NCBI GenBank assembly: GCA_032622095.1
Contig: CP136062.1
Coordinates: forward strand, 1,984,001-2,048,000
Length of the DNA: 64,000 bases
Source of the DNA: Siphonodentalium dalli
Lineage: Eukaryota > Mollusca > Scaphopoda > Gadilida > Siphonodentaliidae
Direction of reading: 5' to 3'
Below, in pieces: positions 21,766 through 32,497 of this stretch. The first letter of the stretch is position 1. Each line of letters starts with the position of its first letter. A program made the translations under genes and the position numbers. A model generated the notes under the pieces. That model was not told the DNA's origin, ran no database searches, and was given only the letters and a program-made list of their open reading frames with translations.

Positions 21766-24479
21766 TATTCTCTATATATTCACCCATATTGTCTACCATC
21801 GTTCATATTTATTTCAACCAATAAACTACAACATGAGTGTGATTTCACTTACGCCTGCGCCCTTGGGAACCCATAACTATAACTATCGGGGGAAACAACG
21901 CATTCATTTCTATAACAGGCACAACTCGCCACCTGTATAATATGACAAATTCACTTTCAGAAGCTAGCGCTCATGTCTTACACATTCCACTCACCGGACA
22001 ACACCTACCGAGCGGGACCCGGCTTAAAAATCGACCCAGCACTAGCTCGGGGTCTGGTGCAGGAACTACAGACCCAAAAGTGGCCACAGCTCTCACAGAG
22101 TTGGGAGGGGCATATACCGACATATGCTCGTCCCGCTTGCCGCTCTGGCCTTTCTTCGGGAGCAGGGACGGCTCACGGCTCAAGAACACACTGCCATGTA
22201 CTAAATGTATATATCATTTTTATAAAAAATAAATAAATTACCAAAAATCAAAACAAAAAAAATCTATTGAATGTAAATCATATGTATACATCTCTGTCTA
22301 AACCATTCACATATATTGTCAACCATTAAAGACTATCTTGTACATTATCATTCTGATTTATTTCATATATTAAAACCCAAATAACACTGTATACAAATTC
22401 GCCAATATATGTTTTCATCTACGCCCGTGGCCAGGGGAGGTAGGGCAGGCCATATAAATGCAACAACCTGACATAGCTAAGACAAACTCTCACAGTGCGT
22501 TTGGTCTGGATTGGAATCTCTATAGGTTGGCAGTGGCACATTGAATCACACGCTTTGCCTTGCCATCGTTTAGCGGCTTGAAAAACTAACAAACTAACAA
22601 TACAAACTAATACCATTTTAACATCATAACACGGGCCCCGTTCCTTTTTTCAGCGCACCACGCGACACACTCAGCAACAACAAAAACATCAAAGGGACAC
22701 ACCGGGACTCCCCACATACCCCGTATTAAAGCTCGTGGGCCTTTCCCCTAGCAACCCAATTCAAATCAATCCAATTCAAGATATAACATTTAATTCAATT
22801 ATATTCAACTTTTGCAGTGTTCAGACATGACGATTTTCTGTGTGCAATATCTCCAACAACAACAAACCGTGGGGCGAAGGAGAAGATCACTCGATCTTTT
22901 CGACCATCCCGGGCGCTTCACGCCCATCTACTCACTTCTCTTGTGGACGTTTTATCTACATCTAATGCACGTGTGTGAATAACTCAAAAAAGAGTATATA
23001 TAACGCTAATTTCATGAAATAAACTAGCGTAATGGTTGGTAAATATTCACATTTGTTCAAATCGCCATCAACAGAAGGAATATTCAAATATATATAGTTT
23101 TGTTCATTTGTCAGACATATTAATCGGCGCGTAAATAGTATATTGTCGTCAAGACGTACGATGGTGTACGTGAACAAGAGCCTGCTCGTGTTACATAAGT
23201 TTTGCTTCTGTTTACATAACGCAATGTAATTATATTGGTTAATCACATAAAATGATATAAACGCAAAAAAAAGTTTGATTGACATTCATCTATTTAAGTA
23301 TGTGGATTCCCTGAACGAAAACAAACCCATACCGGAAAGGATTTTTGAAATCCGAGAAGATGTCGAAGAGTTACGGCCCCTCAAAGTTTGCAAGTGTCGG
23401 TCCAGTATTGTGGGTCAGGGGAGGGGTGGTCTGTGGTACCAATTTTTAATTCTTCTCCGAATCAGATGAAACTTGGAATATAACATAAATATGTCTATCC
23501 AAATGTAATTCGCGAACTTTGAACGAATGTTGTACAAGCTCACATCTCATTCCCCAAACTATCCGTTACTTATTCATAAAAGTCATATTATGCTACACGC
23601 GAAACGGAGATAACTTTTGGGGAATCCAGAGTCCAAAGCGGATCGAAATCGCCCTGTTCCAGAAAAGTCGTTCATTTTGTTTTCACTTTTTGAAAAAGGC
23701 TCCAATATTTCAACCAAAACTTTTGGACTTAGAACATTATTTTTTTCTCAGTCAAGTGAAAAGTGCTCTTCAAAATAATTCCGCATATATATTTAATATA
23801 TATTATCTATATATACGCCAAACAAAATACAAACATTACATTAATTTGATAAAACAAGCCTTCGTTATACGATGTATATTTCTACTAACGTAATGACGAC
23901 TTATAGCCAATTATTCCATTTGCGATAACAACGATAAACACATAGAAACATGCAAACATCATCATTTTCGTAAGAACAATTTGTATATTGTTATAAACCG
24001 TAGTATACTGCTGATAGACATTCAATTATTTCCGTTAGTATATGTCTGCTGAATTGGAAATGACTCCTGTTATACTTTCGCAAAATAAAACACCACTGAT
24101 AGTTTCGTACACCGTCATTTAAGTCTTGTCAAAAAGCAAACGTGAAACAACCGCTCATTATTCCTATCATAAAGGAATATACTTATAGAGAACGCTCTTT
24201 TCTGTTCGATTATGTTCAAACTCTTTGTGTGTTGTTGTTAATCACTCATTATATTCTTCGGACCGAACGTTTATTAAGCGCCCTTCATGTTATATATGCG
24301 AAAACCGACCCACGTGTTTATTGTTTTATATCCGATTCAATAACACATCGACGTTTATATTCTAGTTATTTGTCGAATATAAAAAGCATCTTTACATTAT
24401 CTTTAGTTTGGTATTATTCGTATTTGATGATTAAAATACACCAAAGTATGTTAAAAATAAAAAAAATAGTAGATAATTT
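21766..24479. other. Unassigned sequence, some GC-rich parts
   Basis: 22000-22200 and 22620-22960 are more GC-rich than their surroundings. The phrase GGGCGCTTCACGCCC near 22911 echoes the GC-rich LINE tail. An A-rich run near 22227-22262 could be an old LINE tail. 23000-24480 is AT-rich. Frames of 96-124 codons in this stretch show no domain or compositional support, so none is called. Confidence 0.45.
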
Positions 24480-24553
24480 GACGGGATTCGAACTCACGTC
24501 GCAATAAAACACAAACTGAGGGTTTAACGCTCTCACCACTCGGCTACGCACTG
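24480..24553 (-). ncRNA. tRNA-like sequence (decayed tRNA or SINE head)
   Basis: Minus strand reads TAGCCGAGTGGTGAGAGCG (A box) and, about 32 nt on, GAGTTCGAATCCCGTC (B box), as in Leu/Ser-type tRNAs. The acceptor arms do not pair and the anticodon arm is weak, so I regard it as a pseudogene or the head of a SINE rather than a working tRNA. Confidence 0.4.
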
Positions 24554-24704
24554 CGTTGTTAATTTATAAGAAAATATATTAGTATTAAATATATAGGCAT
24601 ATAACTGTGTATATTTAAACTTTATATCCAAACTGATTGAAATGCGTGACTATATATACCCCTTTCCGCTATACGGGGAACGGGAAAATGCACCTATTCT
24701 TCCC

Positions 24705-24993
24705 ACCAAATCCAAACGGGCTAAGGTAATGCCGTAGCAGGTACATTTGTATATTCTATTCACGCCCCCCCCAAATATTGACCGCTATACTTTAAAAGTA
24801 ACCTACCCAGCGGAGAATGCAAGATGGGGTGGGTTGAGACTTTTGGTAAATTCCACCGAAAATCGCAAAGGGGCAAAATTCAAACATCGAGATAAAAACA
24901 TTTTGACGAGTACATCTGATGGGTAGTTTTCACGCGGATCTAAAGAGCCATTTTCGAATTTTCAGATGGATCGGTTTACTCGTGACAACGCTA
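24705..24993. repeat. Direct repeat copy 1, adjoining Helitron H5
   Basis: Starts CCAAATCCAAACG and includes CAGCGGAGA and AATTCCACCGAAAAT. The family recurs at 25497-25775. The Helitron at 24994 follows this copy directly. Confidence 0.7.
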
Positions 24994-25445
24994 TCTACTA
25001 CATATTTTGTGACTTCTGTCTGTTTGTCTGTTAGGTATGGCCGGGAAAACTGCCGGACGGATTTCGACGAAATTTGATATCTAGGGGTGCTTTTGTCCCG
25101 GGAGTGTTTTTGACCCCGACCTGGTCATGACTTTAAAAATGGTCAATTCAATGTCAAATCGTGTAAAACGAATGGATTTCCACGAAATTTGATACCTATG
25201 GATACGCTTGTCCGGGGAGTGTTTTGGACCGGTAAAACTGTGTCCCCGACCTGACCTTGACCTTTAAACTGGTCAATTCAAGGTCAAATCGCGCCTTTCG
25301 ACGGGAGTTTGATGAAATTGATACCTAGGGGTGATTTTGTCGTGGGAATGTTTTACACGGGTCAAATCGAGATCCCGACCTTACCTTGACCTTCAAAATT
25401 GTCAATAGGGAAAACAGCACGGACGAAGTCTGGTCAACCTGCTAG
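24994..25445 (+). mobile_element. Non-autonomous Helitron (H5), complete
   Basis: 452 bp from A|TCTACTACATATTTTGTGAC to CAACCTGCTAG|T. It has the CTGTCTGTTTGTCTGT tract expected just inside the 5' end, modules of the GACCTTGACCTT type in the body, and a subterminal hairpin around GGACGAAGTCTGG before the 3' end. Insertion between A and T without target duplication fits Helitrons. No Rep/helicase coding. Confidence 0.8.
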
Positions 25446-25496
25446 TATAATATAAATATTTATACTTAAGTAGTCTATCACTAACCTAATTGTAGC

Positions 25497-25775
25497 CCCA
25501 AATCCAAACGTGCTAATAAAGATCTAGTTTAATGCAGGAGCATGTACGTCGGTAAACTGTAGGTACGCCTCCAAGATGTATGCTCAGCGGAGAGCTTGCG
25601 TCGGGTGGATTCAGACTTTGCAAATTCCACCGGAAACAAATGTGGAAAATTACTTAAAAAATAAAAATTTGAGACAAAAATTTGTTGACGTGGTCAGAAG
25701 TATCCAGGTGCAACTTTCGAACGATTGTATAAGTTTTAGAGTGGACCGTTTAATCCTGGTAGCGGGTAACATTGT
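25497..25775. repeat. Direct repeat copy 2
   Basis: Diverged second copy of 24705-24993 (CCAAATCCAAACG, CAGCGGAGAG, AATTCCACCGGAAA). It contains a 69-codon frame that I do not regard as a gene. Confidence 0.7.
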
Positions 25776-26189
25776 TAACGGGTGAAAGATATTACTCAAA
25801 TTAATATGATTTGCACCCTTTTGATATATATATACATGCCGATTACTCTATAATCAGACACACCAAATTTCGTGACCGTAGAACAGGATTTGGGCATCCA
25901 GGGGAGCGGTTATAATTAGCCATAAAATGTATCCCTACTGAATACAAATGAACTGATTGGCTGGGTGAATGGTGACTCAGTTGGTCAGGACCATGATGCA
26001 TTAGACAGTCATTAATCATCATGACATAAACCTTTGGAGTATATTTATTATTTAGAAATGTCAATGCAAGTCCACCATCGGATCATTAAGCACCAATATG
26101 CATTCGCACGAAGAGGAACGCATAACACTCACATGGGATGGAATGGGATACCATGGAAGTATATCTGATTCCATGGAATCTGACCTCTA

Positions 26190-26211
26190 GTTATTATTAT
26201 TATTATTATTT
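26190..26211. repeat. (ATT)n microsatellite at LINE 3' end
   Basis: Seven ATT repeats, forming the 3' tail of the minus-strand LINE. Confidence 0.85.
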
Positions 26212-26684
26212 ACATTTAAGAAATGCATTCTACATAATGTGCCAATGCGCTTTACAAGTAAATACAAATAAACACACATAAAACTATAAAAATACAAACA
26301 ATAGGCCTACTACTATTAAATACAATTTGGTAGAAATGGATGAAGAAAAAACTTAACTATATTAAGAAAAATAAATTAACTAATTAAATTTAACGAAATT
26401 ACTATAAAATTAAAGCTAAAGAAAATTGAAATTTCAGTAAAAAATTAAAAGTTTGATTTAAAATTAAAATAAAAGAATAAATTACAACTTCAACAACGGT
26501 CGAAACATGATATGACATGCGCTTATGGCATATAGTCAGCAATCTGCAACTGAAGATGGTCTTATCAAAACATTTTGGCATTTTTTTAACTCATTGGGAG
26601 AATGTTTCAAAAATTCAAAAAAGGACACTGTGGCATTGCTCATTCTGAAACAACTAATGCAATAAGATTTCCAAAAATAATGAT

Positions 26685-27098
26685 TTATAAATTGAATTTG
26701 TTTGTGAAAAGATGGGTTTTCAGTTTTTTCTTAAATTCGGAGGTTGTTTTTGAACGTCTAATCTTTAACGGTAGTCCATTCCAAATCTGGATAGATGTCT
26801 CTTGGAAGCATTTTTCACCATAACGTCCGTCTGGTTTCCCGATGTTGGTTAGGTCTAGACCACACGCACTTGAACGGGTAACTCTGTCACACGATTTCAG
26901 GATGAACATGTCTGTTATGTATGACGGTACTTGTTTTCTGAGGGATTTAAAAACGATCACAGCACATTTAAACTGCATCCTGAACTCGAACGTCATTATG
27001 TGATTATGAATTAGAACTCGTGTTATGTGGTCAAACTTCGAAACGTTCCCAATAAGCCGAGCACAGTTATTCAATAACAGGTTGATTCTTTTAATGTT
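26685..27098 (-). pseudogene. LINE ORF2 C-terminal domain fragment
   Basis: About 137 residues readable without a stop, of which 129 follow an internal Met codon at 27074. The order KRINLLLNNCARLIG, then FKCAVIVFKSLRKQVPSYI, then IWNGLPLKIRRSKTTSEFKK and LKTHLF matches the conserved tail after the reverse transcriptase in L2, CR1 and related LINEs. The usual counterpart reads LWNSLP-IR-...FK-LKTHLF. Function of this tail is not well defined. No reverse-transcriptase motifs remain, so this is a dead 5'-truncated copy even though the short frame is open. Confidence 0.8.
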
Positions 27099-27106
27099 CT
27101 GGTCTT

Positions 27107-27400
27107 CCGGTTATAGATATGTTTGCCTCTAGAATTAATCATCTAGCTCCCCAGATTCTGCTCTTGGAAGCCTGACCCAGAATCAAGTTATGTTGATGCT
27201 TTCGCTCAATCTTGGAACACTGCTTATATATGTTTTCCCTCCTTTTCAGCTATTTGGATCGGTGTGTCTGCAAGATTCGTCTAGAACAAGCGGGGTGTTT
27301 GGCCATAGCGTCTGTCTGGCCGACTCAACATTGGTTCTCTCTACTGATTCCTCAGACGCCTACTCTTCTGACTATACCTCAGACGCCCGTCAGGAAACGG
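27107..27400 (+). pseudogene. DIRS RNase H C-terminal fragment
   Basis: Readable in pieces across frames: PVIDMFASRINHLAPQ at 27107, then VDAFAQSWNT near 27190, then YVFPPFQLFG, then WPTQHWFSLL near 27340. The D-FA-R-N and W-A-YVFPPF phrases and the late WP-Q-WF are conserved in the RNase H end of DIRS/Ngaro-type polyproteins. At least two frameshifts and an in-frame stop near 27170 disrupt it. It degraded the RNA strand of the replication intermediate in the living element. Confidence 0.7.
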
Positions 27401-27558
27401 TTATCAGGAGACACTAATCGCAACTTGGAATTTCTTCAGACACAGCCTCGATCATAGCTTTCTCTTGGCGATATGGCACGCACAAATAATATTTCACATT
27501 TCAAAAACAGTAGTTTTTCTTCTGTGATCAAAGACAGATCAAACCGTTTCTCCCTTCT

Positions 27559-28370
27559 GTGAAAGTCGTGCTTGACTTTCTTACCACCTTGTTCGACCGT
27601 GGACTCTCTTATAGCGCTGTGTATACTGCTCGATCAGCGTTAGATGCTCTGGACATTTTCGAGGACGGACTTATCGTGAGCCAACATCCTTTGATGTCCA
27701 GATTCATGCGAGGAGTTTTTAACCAACGCACGCCAATGTTGCGCTACACCTCTACATGGGATGTGTCTCCGGTTTTGACTTTTCTTCAATCCTTGATGCC
27801 TTTTGACAAACTCAGCCTTAAGCAGCTCTCGTGTAAACTTGTGATGTTGATTACTTTAACAAGTGCTGCACGGATGCAAACAGTCAATGCACTTCGTGTT
27901 GATCATATAACCTGTTCTGACTCGGAATATGTATTCACTTTTCCAGCAGTTTTGAAAACCAGCCGCCCAGGCTGTTTGCCTCAGCCAGTCCGACTGACTA
28001 AATATGATAATGATGAGAGTCTGTGTGTAAATCGAACATTAAGAATGTATTTGCAAATGACTCAATGTTTTCGTTCAGGCGATTTTGCTCATGATGCTTT
28101 ATTCCTTAGTTATGTGAAGCGTAATGGCCCAGTTTCGTCTGACTCTTTGGCACGATGGGTTCGTACAGTGCTTTCGGATGCAGGAATTGATGTTTCTTTG
28201 TATAAAGCACACAATGTCCCAGGCGCGGCAACTTCTCGCGCCTTTCTGTTAAATGTTCACACATCATCATGGACACAGCTGGCTGGAGTTCAGCTCAGAC
28301 TTTTGTAAATTCTACAAAAAGCCAATTGTTGAAAATAATTTGAATGTGTTTGCTTCAAAAGAATTGTTGG
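27559..28370 (+). pseudogene. Tyrosine recombinase (DIRS-type), inactive
   Basis: A 249-codon open frame (27559-28308), continued in another frame to about 28370. Residues 1-60 resemble the N-terminal DNA-binding domain (FDRGLSYSAVYTARSALDAL). Arg105 in TSAARMQTVNALRVDH is the first catalytic arginine. The expected H-x-x-R box reads AHNVPGAATS, so His218 is present but the arginine is Pro221. After a frameshift near 28270 the tryptophan/tyrosine end is visible out of frame as AGWSSAQTF and then KFYKK, the latter carrying the likely nucleophilic tyrosine. The substitution, the frameshift and the absent upstream reverse transcriptase indicate a dead gene. The chemistry would be site-specific integration of circular DNA. 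A stand-alone recombinase is less likely given the RNase H remnant just upstream. Confidence 0.8.
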
Positions 28371-28556
28371 GATAATATGGTCTTTTCAAATTGTCGTGTT
28401 GATGCTTTAAAGTCTCATTGAATTCCGTAGTTGGATTATAAAAAGCCAATAGTTGAAAATAATTTGAATGTGTTTGCTTCACAAGTATTATTGGGATAAT
28501 ATGGTCTTTTCAAATTGTCGTGTTGATTCTTTAAAGTCTCATTGAATCCCGTAGTG
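28312..28556 (+). repeat. 125-bp tandem duplication of recombinase tail
   Basis: AAAAAGCCAATTGTTGAAAA starts at 28315 and recurs at about 28440. The two copies are highly similar through TTTAAAGTCTCATTGAAT. It copies the last codons and 3' flank of the recombinase remnant. Confidence 0.85.
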
Positions 28557-28574
28557 GGAATATATGGAACTAAC

Positions 28575-28664
28575 TTTAACCCGGATTCCGGAACCGGATC
28601 CGGATCCGAATTTGGCCGAAAAAGCGCCTTTTTTCCGGACTCCGATCCGGATCAGGATCCGACC
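28575..28664. repeat. CCGGAT-rich tract
   Basis: Imperfect reiteration of CCGGAT/ATCCGG on both sides of GAATTTGGCCGAA, forming a self-complementary GC-rich patch. Confidence 0.6.
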
Positions 28665-28864
28665 CACTTTTTAAAATTGCTTTAAATCACTATTATGTGG
28701 CATTTTCGCATTATATCACCGTTGTATGTGACTTTATCAGCTAGCTAGAGGCCTAGCCACGAATCAGGCCTTCCCATGGTTGCAAACAGATGACTGGCTC
28801 ATACAAGTGAATCCGGATTGTTCTCTATTGTTACTCCAGGACTGGGTCACTTGTCTCGTTACAC

Positions 28865-28870
28865 TATCTA

Positions 28871-28904
<34 letters not shown>
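28865..28904. repeat. (TA)n microsatellite, Helitron insertion site
   Basis: CTATCTATC followed by a long (TA)n run. The first Helitron terminus begins directly after its last A. Confidence 0.9.
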
Positions 28905-28905
<1 letters not shown>

Positions 28906-30029
28906 TAGAAGGTGAACATACTTCGTCCGGGCTTTGACCTTGAATTGTCCATTTTGAAGGTCAAGGTCAAGTGGGGCCACGATTTGACCAGTCCAAAACA
29001 CTGCCCAGACAAAAGTACCCGACAAACGTGCCCGTCGAAATCCATCCGGTTTTACCCGATTTGACCTTGAATTGATCATTTTGAAGGTCAAGGTCAGGTC
29101 GGGGTCACGATTCAAAACACTCAGTGGACAAAAGTAACCCTATGTGTAAAATTTCGTCGAAATCCCATCAAAATTGACGATTTGACCTTGAATTGACCAG
29201 ATTTCAATGTCAAGGTCACGTCGCACGGGCAAATGAATAGGCCTATGCCACTTCCCTGCCGAAAATACCCCCACATACCAAGTTTTATCGAAATACCGTG
29301 ATATTCGGGCGTTTGACCTTGAATTGACCCGATTTCAAGGTCAAGGTAACGTCGCACGGGCAAATTAATAGACCTATGTCACTCCCCGGCCGAAAATACC
29401 CCCACATACCAAGTTTCATCGAAATCGGCTCGGCCGTTTTCGAGTCCATCGATTAGACACACACACAGACACACACAGACAGACAGATCTTCCAAAAAAC
29501 TGAATATGCTTATGAGACTCCCCATACGAAAGTACCCCACATACCAAGTTTCATCGAAATCCCGTGATATTCGGCGTTTGACCTTGAAATGACCCGATGT
29601 CAAGTTGAAGGTCACGTCGCACGGGCAAATTAAAAGGTGTATGCCACTCCTCGGTCGAATGTACACCCACATACCAAGTTTCATCGAAATTCCGTGATAT
29701 TCGGTCGTTTGACCTTGAATTGACCCGATTTCAAGGTCACGTCGCACAGGCAAATTAATAGGTTTATGCCACTCCCCGACCGAAGGTACCCCCACATACC
29801 AAGTTTCATCGAAATCCCGTGATATTCGGGCGTTTTACCTTGAAATTACCCGATTTCAAGGTCAATGTCACGTCGCACGGGCAAATTAATAGGCCTATGT
29901 CACTTCCCGGCCTAAAATACCCCCACATACCAAGTTTCATCGAAATAGGCTCGGCCGTTTTCGAGTCCATCGATTACAGACACACACACGGACACACACA
30001 CAGACAGTTCTTCCAAAATATATAATAGA
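28905..30029 (-). mobile_element. Helitron E1 of a three-element tandem
   Basis: Minus-strand 5' end TCTATTATATATTTTGG at 30029, 3' CTAG at 28908-28905 before host T. The body has repeated modules such as CAAGGTCAAGGTCA. It also carries ATCGAAATCGGCTCGGCCG with TTTTCGAGTCCATCGATTA and a (CA)n/CAGA tract near the 5' end. Its first 590 bp on the plus strand closely match E3. An internal copy of the 5' region (around 29425-29500) suggests E1 is itself a fusion of two copies. Open frames here are repeat artefacts. Confidence 0.75.
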
Positions 30030-30350
30030 CTAGCCGATGAGCCCGACATTGTCCGGGCTATTCAAAAACCAAATTTCAAGTCGATAGCTCGGCGACCCGA
30101 TAAAATTCGCATCCGGAGCAAGATACATTCACATAGCAAATTTCAAGTCGATAGCTCCACCCGTTTCCGAGATCTCGTCTGCTCATGCGCGAAGCGGGCG
30201 CCGCACGGGCTCGCCAATACGACAACGTCCACCGCCTTGTCAAACTACACACAATTACCAAGTTTCGTCCCGATCGGTCGAGAATCGTAGATTTGTATTA
30301 ATGACAGACAAACAGACAAACAGACAGAGGTCTTCAAAATATATATGAGA
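30030..30350 (-). mobile_element. Helitron E2 of a three-element tandem
   Basis: 321 bp. The minus-strand 5' end is TCTCATATATATTTTGAAGA. The 3' end has a strong hairpin AGCCCGGACAATGTCGGGCT, spacer CATCGG and CTAG. CTAG abuts the TC of E1 with no host base in between. The body differs from E1 and E3. Confidence 0.8.
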
Positions 30351-31136
30351 CTAGAAGGTGACCCGACTTCGTCCGGACTTTGACCTTGAATTGTCCATTT
30401 TGAAGGTCAAGGTCAAGTGGGGTCACGATTTGACAGTTCAAAACACTGCCCGGACAAAAGTACCCGACAAACGTGCCGTCGAAATCCATCCGGTTTCACC
30501 CGATTTGACCTTGAATTTATGATTTTGAAGGTCAATGTCAGGTCGGTGTCCGGGCTTTGATCATGAATTGACCATTTTGAAGGTCAGGTGGGGTAACGAT
30601 TTGACCCGTCCAAAACACTGCCCGGACAAAAGTACCCGACAAAAGTACCCGTCGAAATCCATCCGGTTTTACCCGATTTGACGTCGAATTGATCATTTTG
30701 AAGGTCAAGGTCAGGTCGGGGTCACGACTCGACCCGTCCAATACACTCAGTGGACAAAAGTAACCCTACGTATCAAATTTCGTCGAAACCCCATCAAAAT
30801 TCGCGATTTGACCTTGAATTGACCCGATTTCAATGTCAAGGTCACGTCGCACGGGCAAATGAATAGGCCTATGCCACTTCCCTGCCGAAAATACCCCCAC
30901 ATACCAAGTTTTATCGAAATACCGTGATATTCGGGCGTTTGACCTTGAATTGACCCGATTTCAAGGTCAAGGTAACGTCGCACGGGCAAATTAATAGACC
31001 TATGTCACTCCCCGGCCGAAAATACCCCCACATACCAAGTTTCATCGAAATCGGCTCGGCCGTTTTCGAGTCCATCGATTACAGACACACACACAGACAC
31101 ACACAGACAGACAGATCTTCCAAAATATATAATAGA
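30351..31136 (-). mobile_element. Helitron E3 of a three-element tandem
   Basis: 786 bp. 5' end TCTATTATATATTTTGGAAG at 31136. The 3' end has hairpin CCGGACGAAGTCGGG, spacer TCACCTT and CTAG, again joined directly to the TC of E2. About 97% identical by eye to the matching part of E1. Confidence 0.8.
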
Positions 31137-31173
31137 TCGCGGATGCACTATCCGCGATGCGGCGTACTTCTAG
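31137..31173 (+). mobile_element. Opposite-facing Helitron 3' terminus
   Basis: Hairpin CGCGGATGCACTATCCGCG, a spacer of about 12 nt, then CTAG followed by T. This fits a plus-strand Helitron 3' end whose body would be to the left, now occupied by the E1-E3 tandem. Confidence 0.45.
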
Positions 31174-31724
31174 TTCGTGCTGTTGTAGGCCTATAAAACG
31201 CAAACAGTTCATTTCCATCAAATAATTTTAGGAGATCGTTTATTGTAAAAACCCATTAGAACCAATTACCCCCCCCCCCCCCACACACACACACACACAC
31301 CCACACGCACCCACCCTCACACACACCCTCACGCACACCCTCACCCCCCGCATCCTTGCCATAACAAAATGATATGTTGTTCCAAAAGCTAAATTAATGT
31401 CCAAAACAACACTGAACAAATGATTTACTTGGCCTCATAACACAACATATTTGTAATTTTACAAAATCGGTGTCAATTTGAAGTTATCGCTGCCATGGCA
31501 ACATGAATCTTTTGACCTATGGTGGTCCTCTACAGTACCGGACATGGAGTTTCATAGCAGTTCATGGGCAGGGCCTATACAAGCAACCGTTGCTGCCAAT
31601 TCGATTCCTTATATTTTTGAATAATCAATCTAAATATATGTAGTTAGTGAAAATAGTGTTTTCCCCAGGAGAACTGGTACACAGATATCCGTTTCCACCA
31701 GGAGACATGTTACTGAATGAGTAA
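31174..31724. other. Unassigned, with C/CA-rich tract
   Basis: Poly-C and (CA)n with CACCCTCAC variants at 31269-31349. No gene recognised. Confidence 0.6.

Positions 31725-32497
<773 letters not shown>

Larger units (their letters stand above)
26190..27105 (-). mobile_element. L2/CR1-type LINE 3' fragment
   Basis: The minus-strand element keeps the C-terminal coding end, an AT-rich 3' UTR, and a 3' terminus reading GCGCATTGGCACATTATGTA, then GAATGCATTT and (TAA)n. A GCGC-containing stem near a short microsatellite tail is typical of L2/CR1-group LINE ends. It is 5'-truncated at about 27100, next to the DIRS remnant. Confidence 0.75.
27107..28556 (+). mobile_element. DIRS-type retrotransposon remnant (RNase H + tyrosine recombinase)
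   Basis: Two adjacent decayed coding pieces in the same orientation: the end of a DIRS-like RT/RNase H, then a tyrosine recombinase. DIRS elements use this recombinase in place of a DDE integrase. The 5' part, including the reverse transcriptase, is missing at the junction with the minus-strand LINE. The 3' part is tandemly duplicated. Confidence 0.75.

Noticed and set aside
21942-22236. Overlapping 87- and 96-codon frames in a GC-rich patch
   Set aside because: Three overlapping frames on both strands are open, and none has a recognisable motif. Possibly old LINE sequence, but not supportable.
23519-24507. Two plus-strand frames of 121-124 codons
   Set aside because: AT-rich, no domain or splice context, and composition like the surrounding non-coding DNA.
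29121-29795. Open frames of 80 and 138 codons with repeated peptide phrases
   Set aside because: The repeats in the peptide simply follow the DNA modules of the Helitron and appear in several frames.
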